A stretch of DNA of 64,000 nucleotides. Source: an uncultured Halobacteriovorax sp. Lineage in GTDB: Bacteria > Bdellovibrionota > Bacteriovoracia > Bacteriovoracales > Bacteriovoracaceae. The DNA is taken from assembly GCA_913061265.1 (NCBI GenBank), contig CAJXVS010000008.1, positions 62,001-126,000 of the forward strand, read 5' to 3'. The notes beneath the pieces are model-generated. The model made no database searches and was not told the DNA's origin. It was given only the letters and a program-made list of their open reading frames with translations. Made by a program: the position numbers and the translations under genes. Shown one piece after another: positions 8,032 to 15,875 of the stretch (position 1 is the stretch's first letter; every line of letters starts with the position of its first letter).

Positions 8032-9609
8032 ATGAAGAAATTGACCTTAATTCTAATGACTTTTGTCCTAAGTACTGCATCCTTTGCCGGTGGCCTAAGC
8101 CCCCGTGAAGTGATCTTTAAAACTGACCGTCAGGTCTACTCTTTATCTGAGGAAAAAGACCCTATAGAGAAGGCCAATAAATTAAGAAGAATCCTTAATA
8201 GCTTTACCCGCTTCATCGTTGAAAAAGGTATAAGTTATGAAAAAAAATTAAAATCAGGTAAGCCACTCTCAGGATCTGAACTTGAAGTCCTTTATAGATT
8301 TGTTCCTACTTATAGAAATATTCTTATTCAGGCTCAAATTGATTTAAAGCCTCTTAGTGAAGTTGGTACTGTAGAGGAGAGGCTTCTTTATCTTCATAAT
8401 CATTTAAAGCTTCTTCAAAGTTTAAAAACAATTCATAAGGCCTACTTTAGACCGGGAATTATGCGCGCTCAAATGCATAATGCTTTTAAGAAAGCAGAGC
8501 AAGGCTCTGTTAAACGTGACGAGCTATTAGATCTTCTTCATAAAGTTACCAGTAAAGAAAATCAAAGAGCTCTTAAGTATCTTTATAAAGAATTCTATTT
8601 AAACGGATCATCAAACTCAGAAGGCACTGACAGGCTTCATCAGTTAATCAGCGTCAATTCTCTTTCAAAGAATTTTGAAGAGGCTAAGTTTATCAATATT
8701 TGGACATACACCTTTTATGATAAGCTCGGACAATTAGGAACTGAGTTTGAGTATCTTTTGAGTAAGGGCTTTGGAAATGTTCTAGGAGAAGTAAAGTTTA
8801 GAAAGGGCTTTCTTCATAAGAACACTGAGGCCCTTCATGAGTTTAAAAGGAAGCTCATGCCTCTTGATATCATCATCGAGAGAAGTCCTTTTGCGCTAAC
8901 TGATATGACGATTCCAGGGCATTGGACTCACCCAGCGATTTGGCTAGGTACAGAAAAGCAACTTAAGAGCTTAGGTCTATGGGAACATCCTATCTTTAAA
9001 CCTTATCAAAAGATGATTAGCGCCGGAAGAAATGTCCTTGAGGCCCTGCGCCCAGGAGTTCAGATCAATCCACTTTCAAGTTATTTCAATACTGATGAAA
9101 TCCTCCTTATGCGAGTTCCGAATGTTTTAAAAGACAGACAAAGAACGCTCGCCGTATACGAAAGGGCCCTTGGTCATTATGGACAAGCTTATGACTTTAA
9201 CTTTGATTCTTCTTCAACGGATGTCATCGTTTGTAGTGAACTTATCTTTCAGGCTTTTGGGAATATCAATTGGCCAACAGATACTGTCCTAGGTCGCCAT
9301 ACAGTGACACCTGACAATATTGCTGAACTCATCTTTTATAAAGACAGCCCTGTTGATTTTGTCACCATCTTTGGAGTTAACCAGAGAAAGTCTATGTACG
9401 AATTAGATAAAGATGATGTGGCGGGATTCATGGGCTTTAGCTTAGATAAAGAAAAAAGCCTGATAGAAGATCAGGCCATCTATAAAAAGTCTGTTACGAA
9501 GTGTGATATTAAAACTTCTAGAGTTCGCGTCGGAAGCAGAAGAATGAAATCACTTCAGATCAACGACTGTGATGAAGTCCTTATCCCCGCCGTCTATACC
9601 GGGAACTAA
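8032..9609 (+). CDS. Exported YiiX-like (permuted NlpC/P60) hydrolase
   Basis: The protein has about 525 residues from ATG 8032 with a signal peptide (KKLTLILMTFVLSTASFAG). An ATG at 7990 would add 14 charged residues before the signal, and a TACAAT box overlaps 7990, so 8032 is preferred. The catalytic half is C-terminal: MTIPGHWTHPAIWLG supplies the His and DVIVCSELIFQAF the Cys. This His-before-Cys order is that of the circularly permuted papain fold of YiiX/YebB. The N-terminal 300 residues are helical and unassigned. It is likely a periplasmic or secreted amidase/peptidase acting on lipid or peptidoglycan-linked bonds. Confidence 0.65.
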   Translation: MKKLTLILMTFVLSTASFAGGLSPREVIFKTDRQVYSLSEEKDPIEKANKLRRILNSFTRFIVEKGISYEKKLKSGKPLSGSELEVLYRFVPTYRNILIQAQIDLKPLSEVGTVEERLLYLHNHLKLLQSLKTIHKAYFRPGIMRAQMHNAFKKAEQGSVKRDELLDLLHKVTSKENQRALKYLYKEFYLNGSSNSEGTDRLHQLISVNSLSKNFEEAKFINIWTYTFYDKLGQLGTEFEYLLSKGFGNVLGEVKFRKGFLHKNTEALHEFKRKLMPLDIIIERSPFALTDMTIPGHWTHPAIWLGTEKQLKSLGLWEHPIFKPYQKMISAGRNVLEALRPGVQINPLSSYFNTDEILLMRVPNVLKDRQRTLAVYERALGHYGQAYDFNFDSSSTDVIVCSELIFQAFGNINWPTDTVLGRHTVTPDNIAELIFYKDSPVDFVTIFGVNQRKSMYELDKDDVAGFMGFSLDKEKSLIEDQAIYKKSVTKCDIKTSRVRVGSRRMKSLQINDCDEVLIPAVYTGN

Positions 9610-10268
9610 GAATCAAACTTGTGAATACTGCTTACAATTCCATCATGAAGCAAGACAAAGTAGTTATCATAAACAAAGGTCTCACGATTTCCCGTTTTAT
9701 CAATAGACTTATCAAAGACTCGAAGTGGAGCTCCCCAACAAATCTTTAAATAATCAACCGGCATCCCAACAGCTAGCTTTCCTTTTTTAAGAACATGCCA
9801 GTACTTAGAATAAGTTCTCTTTGAAAAAGGATTCTTTTTAACAAAGGCTTTCGTTAAACGTCTTTTCAAGAAGTCATTATTAAAGAGGATTCTTTTATCA
9901 TAACTAGTAACGACTAACTTTAAATTTGAGACGAAGCTCTTATTCTTTTGTCTTGCCTTAAACTTAAAGACAATATTCCCCTTACAAGTGGTCTTTCTCT
10001 TTAATGAATACCAGGCCCCTACTCTATGAAGAGTACAGTCGAAGTTTTTAACTTCAACATTTTTTAAAAGAGCTCGCTCTGTTCTTTTAAAGCCAGACTC
10101 TTCAGCAAATCGCCCAGCGTACCATTTGCTGCCTAATAAAGGAGCAGCTTGGTTACCTATGGCCATATTAGTTAGGGATTCTAATCGATTCTTAATCTTT
10201 GGGGTGACTGACACCTGGTTGTTACAACCTACCATCAGCAATATCAGACTCATCCATAAAACTCTCAT
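9606..10268 (-). CDS. Lipoprotein with BamE/SmpA-like C-terminus
   Basis: The 220-residue protein has a lipoprotein leader MRVLWMSLILLMVGCNN (Cys15). The last 60 residues contain KLAVGMPVDYLKICWGAP, then RETFVYDNYFVLLHDGIV and SIHKF, which follow the 'G-M-x3-V-x3-W-G-x-P ... Y ... G-x-V' pattern of BamE/SmpA/OmlA domains. The first 150 residues are basic and unassigned. It converges with the YiiX-like gene, overlapping by four bases. A role in outer-membrane assembly cannot be claimed, as this fold is used by many lipoproteins. Confidence 0.5.
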   Translation of the reverse strand: MRVLWMSLILLMVGCNNQVSVTPKIKNRLESLTNMAIGNQAAPLLGSKWYAGRFAEESGFKRTERALLKNVEVKNFDCTLHRVGAWYSLKRKTTCKGNIVFKFKARQKNKSFVSNLKLVVTSYDKRILFNNDFLKRRLTKAFVKKNPFSKRTYSKYWHVLKKGKLAVGMPVDYLKICWGAPLRVFDKSIDKTGNRETFVYDNYFVLLHDGIVSSIHKFDS

Positions 10269-10380
10269 TCACTTACCTCCTGTAAGCTGAGCCCAAGGCT
10301 CTTTCACTTCTCTTATAGAGCAAGGAAGATGCCAAGAATTTCTACGGAATATTAGGAATTTATCTAAGGATTTTACGCCC

Positions 10381-10413
10381 TGGTGCCTTTTAGGCGTCAA
10401 CGCCTTGGCACCA
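10381..10413. repeat. Nested palindrome (stem within a stem)
   Basis: An outer inverted repeat, TGGTGCC / GGCACCA, encloses a second one, AGGCGT / ACGCCT. It lies five bases beyond the stop of the 168-aa membrane protein and is followed by TTTT on the plus strand. It may act as a terminator, but the poly-U is on the side away from that gene. Confidence 0.5.
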
Positions 10414-10417
10414 TTTT

Positions 10418-10924
10418 CTAGTTAGCTTCGCTCAATTGTCGCCAATCAAACTGAGTCACTGTCCCGCCGTCTTCTCCAACAAAGGCCACTCCAGCCACTG
10501 ATTTATGAATAGGTAGTTCTACATTCTTCTTTTTATGACTTAATTTTACGACATCTTCTTTAACCATTCTCAACATCTTAGAGTCTGAGAATGTTTGTTT
10601 TGGCGCTTTTTCTTCTTCACGTTTTTGGAACCAATCAAACTGTGCACTAAGGGTTTGCCCTAAGATGAGAACCGAAAAGATAATGGCGATTCCCATAAGT
10701 TCTGGAACCATTACTGAGCCAACTCCTAAACATATAGTAAAGAAGATGGCGTGATTGATTGAAATAGGCTCTTTAGAAGGAAGAGGCTTTGATTGCTTCT
10801 TAGCTTGCTCCGCTACTCTTTTATACTGGGCCATAGCATGAGCTTTTTCTCTACGAATCTGAATCTCGCGCCTTTTAATTTGGATAGCGTTCGCATTCTT
10901 TTTTACTTCTAGTTGTTGATTCAT
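10418..10924 (-). CDS. Membrane protein of unknown function
   Basis: The 168-residue protein begins with a charged helical segment (residues 1-50, many Lys, Arg, Glu and Gln) that could form a coiled coil. One long or two short membrane segments follow (about 55-90, AIFFTICLGVGSVMVPELMG then IAIIFSVLILGQTL). The C-terminal tail ends FVGEDGGTVTQFDWRQL. There is no signal peptide, and a clear GGGAG Shine-Dalgarno precedes the ATG. I do not recognise the family. Confidence 0.55.
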   Translation of the reverse strand: MNQQLEVKKNANAIQIKRREIQIRREKAHAMAQYKRVAEQAKKQSKPLPSKEPISINHAIFFTICLGVGSVMVPELMGIAIIFSVLILGQTLSAQFDWFQKREEEKAPKQTFSDSKMLRMVKEDVVKLSHKKKNVELPIHKSVAGVAFVGEDGGTVTQFDWRQLSEAN

Positions 10925-11140
10925 GATTTTCTCCCTTAATCCTACTTCTCTTATTACAAGTTAGGTGCCAATAATTAATGAGGAAATACAATGACTTACA
11001 ACGGTGCTTCGTGAAAAAATTATATGGCCGTCTAAAAACTATACAGATTAACCGAGAATAACGCTCAAGTCCTAAATCCTATACATTTACTGGAGCAAAT
11101 TGCTAGAATTTTTAGTTCATTTACATAAACATGGAAGATT

Positions 11141-11776
11141 ATGTCTACGATTGCAGCAGCAGGAAAGAAATTGGCCATTTGGTCTTACACAATGATGTCA
11201 CTGGTTCAAGTAAGTGCCATTGGCGGCGCCGCCGCCAAGTGGGCCCATTACTGGGGCGCTAATAGCTCGAAGATCATCACTCTAACAACGATCAACACCA
11301 CCATGACTTTTGGGACTGAATTTGTCAGTCGTTCTATTTTATCAAGCAGCCTAACGACTAATAAGAGTTATCGTTTTATCGTGGGAGAAGGACCTTGGTA
11401 TAATAATATCAACCGTCAATCTCTCATCAATATATGGATGACTTTCTTCGCCTCACTTTTAGGCGCCCCGGTTTACTTTTTTCGCCGCCGCCATGCCCGT
11501 TTTTTATTCTTCGTAGGTTTCGGCGTTTTTAATTCGGCCCTTAGTCAGGGACTTCTTGGAGTCCTTCGCGAAGGTGTCATTCTTATCAGCGCAAAAAGGC
11601 TACTTTTTGATTTTTTCTATAACGGTAGTTTGAAATTTTTTATGTTCGAATTTTACCGCAAACCTATTAAGGCCAAGACTAAGTTCTTCAGCCTTTACTG
11701 GGTTCGAGGCAAACAAGATTTACTAACAGGTGTATTTAAAAACCTTATTTTAAACCTTTTAAAGTTTAAAGGATAA
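11141..11776 (+). CDS. Polytopic membrane protein upstream of the exported AAA+ gene
   Basis: The 211-residue protein has several hydrophobic stretches (about 15-35, 105-125, 128-150 and 155-170) separated by basic loops such as FFRRRHARFLF. The C-terminus is Lys-rich and likely cytoplasmic. GGAAG precedes the ATG. It lies 15 bases before the AAA+ gene and is probably co-transcribed with it, so it may be the membrane partner of that protein. No family recognised. Confidence 0.55.
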   Translation: MSTIAAAGKKLAIWSYTMMSLVQVSAIGGAAAKWAHYWGANSSKIITLTTINTTMTFGTEFVSRSILSSSLTTNKSYRFIVGEGPWYNNINRQSLINIWMTFFASLLGAPVYFFRRRHARFLFFVGFGVFNSALSQGLLGVLREGVILISAKRLLFDFFYNGSLKFFMFEFYRKPIKAKTKFFSLYWVRGKQDLLTGVFKNLILNLLKFKG

Positions 11777-11791
11777 CAACAGGAGATAAAG

Positions 11792-14005
11792 ATGAAGTTA
11801 TTATTGATTCCATTTCTGATGCTCGCCCTTTCTTTTAATGCTTTCGCTGACAGTCGCCCTGACTTCAGAAAGCTTTCAGAGATCGCGCGTGTCATTCACT
11901 CAGAAGACGCAGCCTTCCCTACTGATAAGGGTTGGGAAAAAATCACAGGTTTAATGAACAACCTCGACATCTTTGACGAATCAGTTAAAAGAATGATGAG
12001 CACTCTTTGTTCTGATGAGCCAAACAAGTCAGTACTAGTTGTTGGTGAGCCAAGTGATACTTTTAAGTATATGTATGCCCGCCTTGCCATGATGGGACCT
12101 GAGGAAGGATGTAAGCGTCTTTCACATATGGACCTAAAGATCGCAAAGCTGCAGGGTTATATGTACGTAGGGACGACTGAGAGAAACTGGCGTGATTTTA
12201 TTGAGAAGCCAGCTTATAACAAAGACGTTGTTCTTTATATCAACAACCTCGCTCTACTTATCGGTATCGGAACTTCAATGAACCGCGATGTAGGGATTGA
12301 ATCAACTTATATCAATGCTGTTAAGACAGGGAAACTTAAGACTGTAGCCTTCCTTAATAAGTATGATTACAAAAGATTAGTTCACGGAAGACATGCTTAT
12401 GTTCTTAATGGTTTCCAAGAAACAATCAATGTCGATGATCTAAAGATGGCGCAAGTTGATAAGCTTGTAAGGTCTTACCTAACACTTAATGCTCCTCATA
12501 TTAAGATGAGTGATAAAGTGGCCAACTTTATGTACAGAAATATTCAGTACTACCAGCCAAACATCATGGAACCACAAAGAACTATGAATGTTGTTTTATC
12601 ATTGATCCGTCAGAACCCAATGAAGAGAACTCTTTTCAGAACTGAGATCAAGTCTAAGAATCCTTATGGCTCTAATGCTAAAGAAGAGATCATTATTGAT
12701 CGCCCTGATGCCAGCGCGATTCAGTTAAGCTTTGAATACTTTCAAACAGAAAAAGGAAGAGACCGTCTTAGAATCTATGACTTTCATACAAACACTCACC
12801 TTCAAGATCTAACTGGAAAATTAGGTAAGATCAAATCACAGTCTTTTGATACGAATAAGCTTCGTATGGAGTTTCTTACTGACGGATCTGTTGTAGATAA
12901 GGGATTCAAGATTGATGGTATCCTAGAGCAAAAGCTTGCGGACATCACATTAACAATTACTCAAGTACGTCAGGCCATTATGGAAATGGTTCAAGTACCA
13001 GAGTGGATTATTAAAAGAGACTACACAGTAGTTCGTGATCTTCCAGGCATGCTTGATGGTGATGTTGTCGGTATTCATATGGCGAAAAAAGCAGTGATCA
13101 AGGCCTTTAAGGTTGGTTATGTTGCAGGTCGTACAGATGAAAAACCAGCTGGTGCTCTTCTTCTTGTAGGACCTACAGGAACAGGTAAGTCTTATATAGC
13201 TAAGAAAGCCGCAGAGTTCATGGACATGAAGATCATCGTTCTTGATATGACTCAATACGCGACAGCAGAATCTTTTGATAGATTCCTCGATACCGTAGCT
13301 AACAATCTTATCCTCTACCCATATGCTGTTTATCTTTTTGAAGAAATCGACAAGGCCGATACTCGTGTTCTTGATAGACTTTTCTTTATGATGGACGAAG
13401 GGATCTTTTACGATAAGAACCAAAGACCACTCTTTGCTCGTGGCTCTATGGTGATGATGACAACTAACGCTGGTCACGACTTAATAGTACGAGAAAGAAA
13501 CAACCCTGATCTTCAAAGACTTGTTAACCTAGAACTACAAAAGTTCTACCGTCCAAGTTTTCTAAATCGTTTTGATTCTATTCCCATCTTTCTTCCTTTT
13601 TCAAAAGCTGAATTTCATCAACTAGCAACTATTATGACGATGAAAAAAGTTAAGAAAATGAAAGAGTACTTTGATTGGAATGCTACTGTTGCCCCTGAAG
13701 TTATCAAGTTTATGGGAGAGAACGGTGGATCAGATCTTTATGGGGCTCGTCCTATGGAAAGAATGGTTGAGAACGTTATCTCTGTTGGTATCTCTGAGTA
13801 TCAAATCAATAGAGGAACTATCGAATTTGGTGATAGCTTTGTTATCTCAAAGGTTCGTGGTGAGAAACTTAAGTTTAAGATCTCTGTTAACGGTCGTGGC
13901 GGTATGGACTACGAAGTTGATATGGATAATAACTCAGGTCTTATTGATCTATCGCTATTGTTCCCAGAAGTTTCAAAACTTTTTAACGACATCAGAATGT
14001 ACTAA
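11792..14005 (+). CDS. ClpB/ClpA-like AAA+ ATPase with N-terminal signal peptide and degenerate first ATPase domain
   Basis: The protein has 737 residues. Residues 1-19 (MKLLLIPFLMLALSFNAFA) look like a cleavable signal peptide. The first AAA domain is recognisable by alignment with ClpB D1, but Walker A is GEPSDTFK (85-92) instead of GEPGxGKT and Walker B is LYINNLALLIG instead of FIDExHxLxG, so it should not hydrolyse ATP. The second is intact: GPTGTGKS (460-467), Walker B LFEEID (515-520), sensor TTNAG, arginine finger FLNRFD and sensor-2 GARPMER. AGGAGAT precedes the start. A Clp-type unfoldase sent across the membrane is unexpected, since the periplasm lacks ATP. Confidence 0.8.
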   Translation: MKLLLIPFLMLALSFNAFADSRPDFRKLSEIARVIHSEDAAFPTDKGWEKITGLMNNLDIFDESVKRMMSTLCSDEPNKSVLVVGEPSDTFKYMYARLAMMGPEEGCKRLSHMDLKIAKLQGYMYVGTTERNWRDFIEKPAYNKDVVLYINNLALLIGIGTSMNRDVGIESTYINAVKTGKLKTVAFLNKYDYKRLVHGRHAYVLNGFQETINVDDLKMAQVDKLVRSYLTLNAPHIKMSDKVANFMYRNIQYYQPNIMEPQRTMNVVLSLIRQNPMKRTLFRTEIKSKNPYGSNAKEEIIIDRPDASAIQLSFEYFQTEKGRDRLRIYDFHTNTHLQDLTGKLGKIKSQSFDTNKLRMEFLTDGSVVDKGFKIDGILEQKLADITLTITQVRQAIMEMVQVPEWIIKRDYTVVRDLPGMLDGDVVGIHMAKKAVIKAFKVGYVAGRTDEKPAGALLLVGPTGTGKSYIAKKAAEFMDMKIIVLDMTQYATAESFDRFLDTVANNLILYPYAVYLFEEIDKADTRVLDRLFFMMDEGIFYDKNQRPLFARGSMVMMTTNAGHDLIVRERNNPDLQRLVNLELQKFYRPSFLNRFDSIPIFLPFSKAEFHQLATIMTMKKVKKMKEYFDWNATVAPEVIKFMGENGGSDLYGARPMERMVENVISVGISEYQINRGTIEFGDSFVISKVRGEKLKFKISVNGRGGMDYEVDMDNNSGLIDLSLLFPEVSKLFNDIRMY

Positions 14006-14015
14006 TATAAAGAAA

Positions 14016-14041
14016 GGCCCTCTTAATGAGGGTCTTTTTTT
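14016..14041 (+). terminator. Rho-independent terminator of the AAA+ operon
   Basis: A 7-bp stem (GGCCCTC / GAGGGTC, one G-U pair) with a 5-nt loop is followed by seven T. It starts 11 bases after the stop codon. Confidence 0.88.
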
Positions 14042-14082
14042 CCCATACAATTTAGGAATATACGCAGCTAATAATACTATGG

Positions 14083-14116
14083 TATAATAGTTCTATTAGC
14101 CCCATCCCATGGGGCT
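14083..14116 (+). promoter_or_regulatory. TATAAT box and leader hairpin before the 225-aa exported protein
   Basis: TATAAT is at 14083-14088, preceded by TGG (TGGTATAAT, close to an extended -10). A perfect 8-bp hairpin, AGCCCCAT / ATGGGGCT with a 3-nt loop, is at 14098-14116 in the predicted leader. The start codon at 14144 has GGAGGG before it. Confidence 0.5.
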
Positions 14117-14143
14117 CCCCACAGATGTTAATCAGGAGGGAGT

Positions 14144-14821
14144 ATGGGAAATCGGCTGGGAGTGTGCATTCTATTCTGCGGCATTTTGATGATCATCTTT
14201 GGTCCTCTAGAGTCCTTTGCCCTGACAAAATCTAGCGACTACAAAGTAAATATCGATCAAGAACAATGCCTCTTTGAGATATTACGCTCTCCTATCACTA
14301 AAGCGCGCTACCCTGATCTCTTAACTGATCAACATGACAATCAAAATTATAAGATGATCACTGAGATGGATAAGTTCTGCGCCTGTAGTATTTCAAGACG
14401 TGCTGATGAATTAAAACAGAAACAATTAGATAAGATGAGCTGGCGCTTTAGAGATCGAAAAGAAGGTCTCTCTAAAGAAGATCAATGCGCCATGACTGAA
14501 CTCTCTGATAAAACAATGGATCTTTTCTTTGAAGTCATCGTCGCTTCTCGCTTTATGAGAAATATTGAAGAGGCCCTTGATTCAAGAATGACAAAGGGAA
14601 TGCGGATCATAGCCTCTGACCTCTCCGTTCAAGATCAGATGTTCTGTATAGAATCAAAAATCCTTCAAACCTGTACTAGGATTAAGTCTCTAAGATCAAC
14701 TTATGAATGTATTGAGGAGACGACAAGTGATCCTCATAAAATGGATATCCTCTCTAATCAATGCCCGCGCTTGATAGAAAAGACCAATTACAGGATTGCT
14801 AGAGATGACTTGTCCATCTAG
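14144..14821 (+). CDS. Exported Cys-containing protein of unknown function
   Basis: The 225-residue protein has a signal peptide (about 1-26, through FGPLESFA). The mature domain has about ten Cys residues scattered in DKFCACSISRR, KEDQCAM, DQMFCIESK, LQTCTR, YECIEE and SNQCPR, which suggests disulfide bonds and a helical periplasmic or secreted protein. It has a strong Shine-Dalgarno and its own promoter. The GNAT-like gene follows after 18 bases. No family recognised. Confidence 0.6.
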   Translation: MGNRLGVCILFCGILMIIFGPLESFALTKSSDYKVNIDQEQCLFEILRSPITKARYPDLLTDQHDNQNYKMITEMDKFCACSISRRADELKQKQLDKMSWRFRDRKEGLSKEDQCAMTELSDKTMDLFFEVIVASRFMRNIEEALDSRMTKGMRIIASDLSVQDQMFCIESKILQTCTRIKSLRSTYECIEETTSDPHKMDILSNQCPRLIEKTNYRIARDDLSI

Positions 14822-14839
14822 ATGCTGCATAGTTAAAAG

Positions 14840-15253
14840 ATGAAACTAATTCCCTTATCTGCCATCGACCTTTTTAAGATTAGAGAAGTCCTCGAAGATT
14901 CCAGTAACTACCTTCGTTCTAATAATCTTCCTAATGCTGAAGACTTTACTAACCAAATTTTCTTAGAAGAAGTTCCGGGTACTCCCAAGTTTTATACTTT
15001 AGAAATCAAGGGTGAAGTCATAGGCTTTACAAAGATTAGTGACCAATTTCCCTTACCAGGATTCCTCCATATAAGACTCTTAGTCATCAAAGAAAAACAC
15101 TGCGCGAAGAAAAATGGTACCGAGCTTGTTAAGAACCTAAAGAAGATCTCAAAGAGCACTCTATGGGTTGATATAACTAAAGAAGAATTAAGCCTCCCCT
15201 TTTGGCAAAAGATTGGCTTTAAAGAAGAAGCTGGTCGCTGGGTTTTAAACTAA
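14840..15253 (+). CDS. GNAT-like acetyltransferase
   Basis: The 137-residue protein has the GNAT outline: N-terminal helix, a central strand pair (KFYTLEIKGEVIGFTKIS), strand LHIRLLVIKEKHCAKKNGTELV in the acetyl-CoA-binding region, and C-terminal LPFWQKIGFKEEAGRWVL, typical of the last two strands of GNAT proteins (FYxKxGF). The Q/RxxGxG/A loop appears only as KKNGTEL, so it is a diverged member. The substrate is unknown. It converges with the cNMP-binding gene (four-base overlap). Confidence 0.6.
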   Translation: MKLIPLSAIDLFKIREVLEDSSNYLRSNNLPNAEDFTNQIFLEEVPGTPKFYTLEIKGEVIGFTKISDQFPLPGFLHIRLLVIKEKHCAKKNGTELVKNLKKISKSTLWVDITKEELSLPFWQKIGFKEEAGRWVLN

Positions 15254-15705
15254 GCGTCTAGGATATGTGAAAATTCTAGGATGAGATTATTATTCGCCAT
15301 ATGAGAGGATAAGATCTCAATAACATTTCTATAAACCGTATTACCGGCCACTGGTTCATCTTCAACAAATTGAAAAAGATCTTCTTTGTTTAACTTCAGA
15401 ACCTCAGTAGGAAGAACCGCCTTAACATCAGCTGAGCGTTTTCTATTGGTAAATACTGCCATCTCACCGACGCAAAGCCCTGGGTTGATTAAAGCAAGAG
15501 TCTCATGATCAGAACTGATAACGGCTAGCCTACCAGAGAGAACGATAAAGATATCCTCTCCGTCCCCATTTGCTTTGAGAGCAAGCTCTTCTTCAGCAAA
15601 GGTTAGGCGAGTACAAACCCCAACAAGCCTTTCAAGATGAGAAGGAGCTAATCCTTTAAAAACTCTAACGTTCTTTATAATCTTGGCGTATTCAGCGGCT
15701 TCCAT
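15250..15705 (-). CDS. Cyclic-nucleotide-binding domain protein
   Basis: The 151-residue protein is a single cNMP-binding (CRP-like) domain. VRVFKGLAPSHLERL is the typical entry, GDGEDIFIVLSGRLAV a conserved beta-roll turn, and VGEMAVFTNRKRSADV corresponds to the phosphate-binding cassette (GE...R-S-A). There is no DNA-binding helix-turn-helix or other output domain, so it may regulate through protein contacts. Asn-Arg-Lys before RSA differs from the usual pattern but keeps the key Arg. It lies divergently upstream of the HD-domain response regulator-like gene. Confidence 0.75.
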   Translation of the reverse strand: MEAAEYAKIIKNVRVFKGLAPSHLERLVGVCTRLTFAEEELALKANGDGEDIFIVLSGRLAVISSDHETLALINPGLCVGEMAVFTNRKRSADVKAVLPTEVLKLNKEDLFQFVEDEPVAGNTVYRNVIEILSSHMANNNLILEFSHILDA

Positions 15706-15844
15706 AAGTTATCCTAGTTAAGAAATTTGTTAATTTACTTTACCAGAATACCTAGCAGCTTCAAGTATCTTTGTTTGATTCCCACGTGTTTAAGTCGGTT
15801 AAAAAGGAATAATTTTACTCTCCCACGACACTCTAAGAATAAGT

Positions 15845-15850
15845 TATAAT
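15845..15850 (+). promoter_or_regulatory. Candidate -10 box for the HD-domain gene
   Basis: TATAAT lies 25 bases before the GTG start at 15876. No clear -35 was seen. Confidence 0.4.
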
Positions 15851-15875
15851 ACAGAGGTAACATCCGGAAAATATT

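Noticed and set aside
12950-13477. 175-aa minus-strand frame inside the AAA+ gene
   Set aside because: Antisense shadow covering the conserved Walker motifs; His/Cys-rich composition comes from the reverse reading.
13671-14087. 138-aa plus-strand frame at the end of the AAA+ gene
   Set aside because: Out-of-frame shadow of the AAA+ C-terminus that runs through the terminator.
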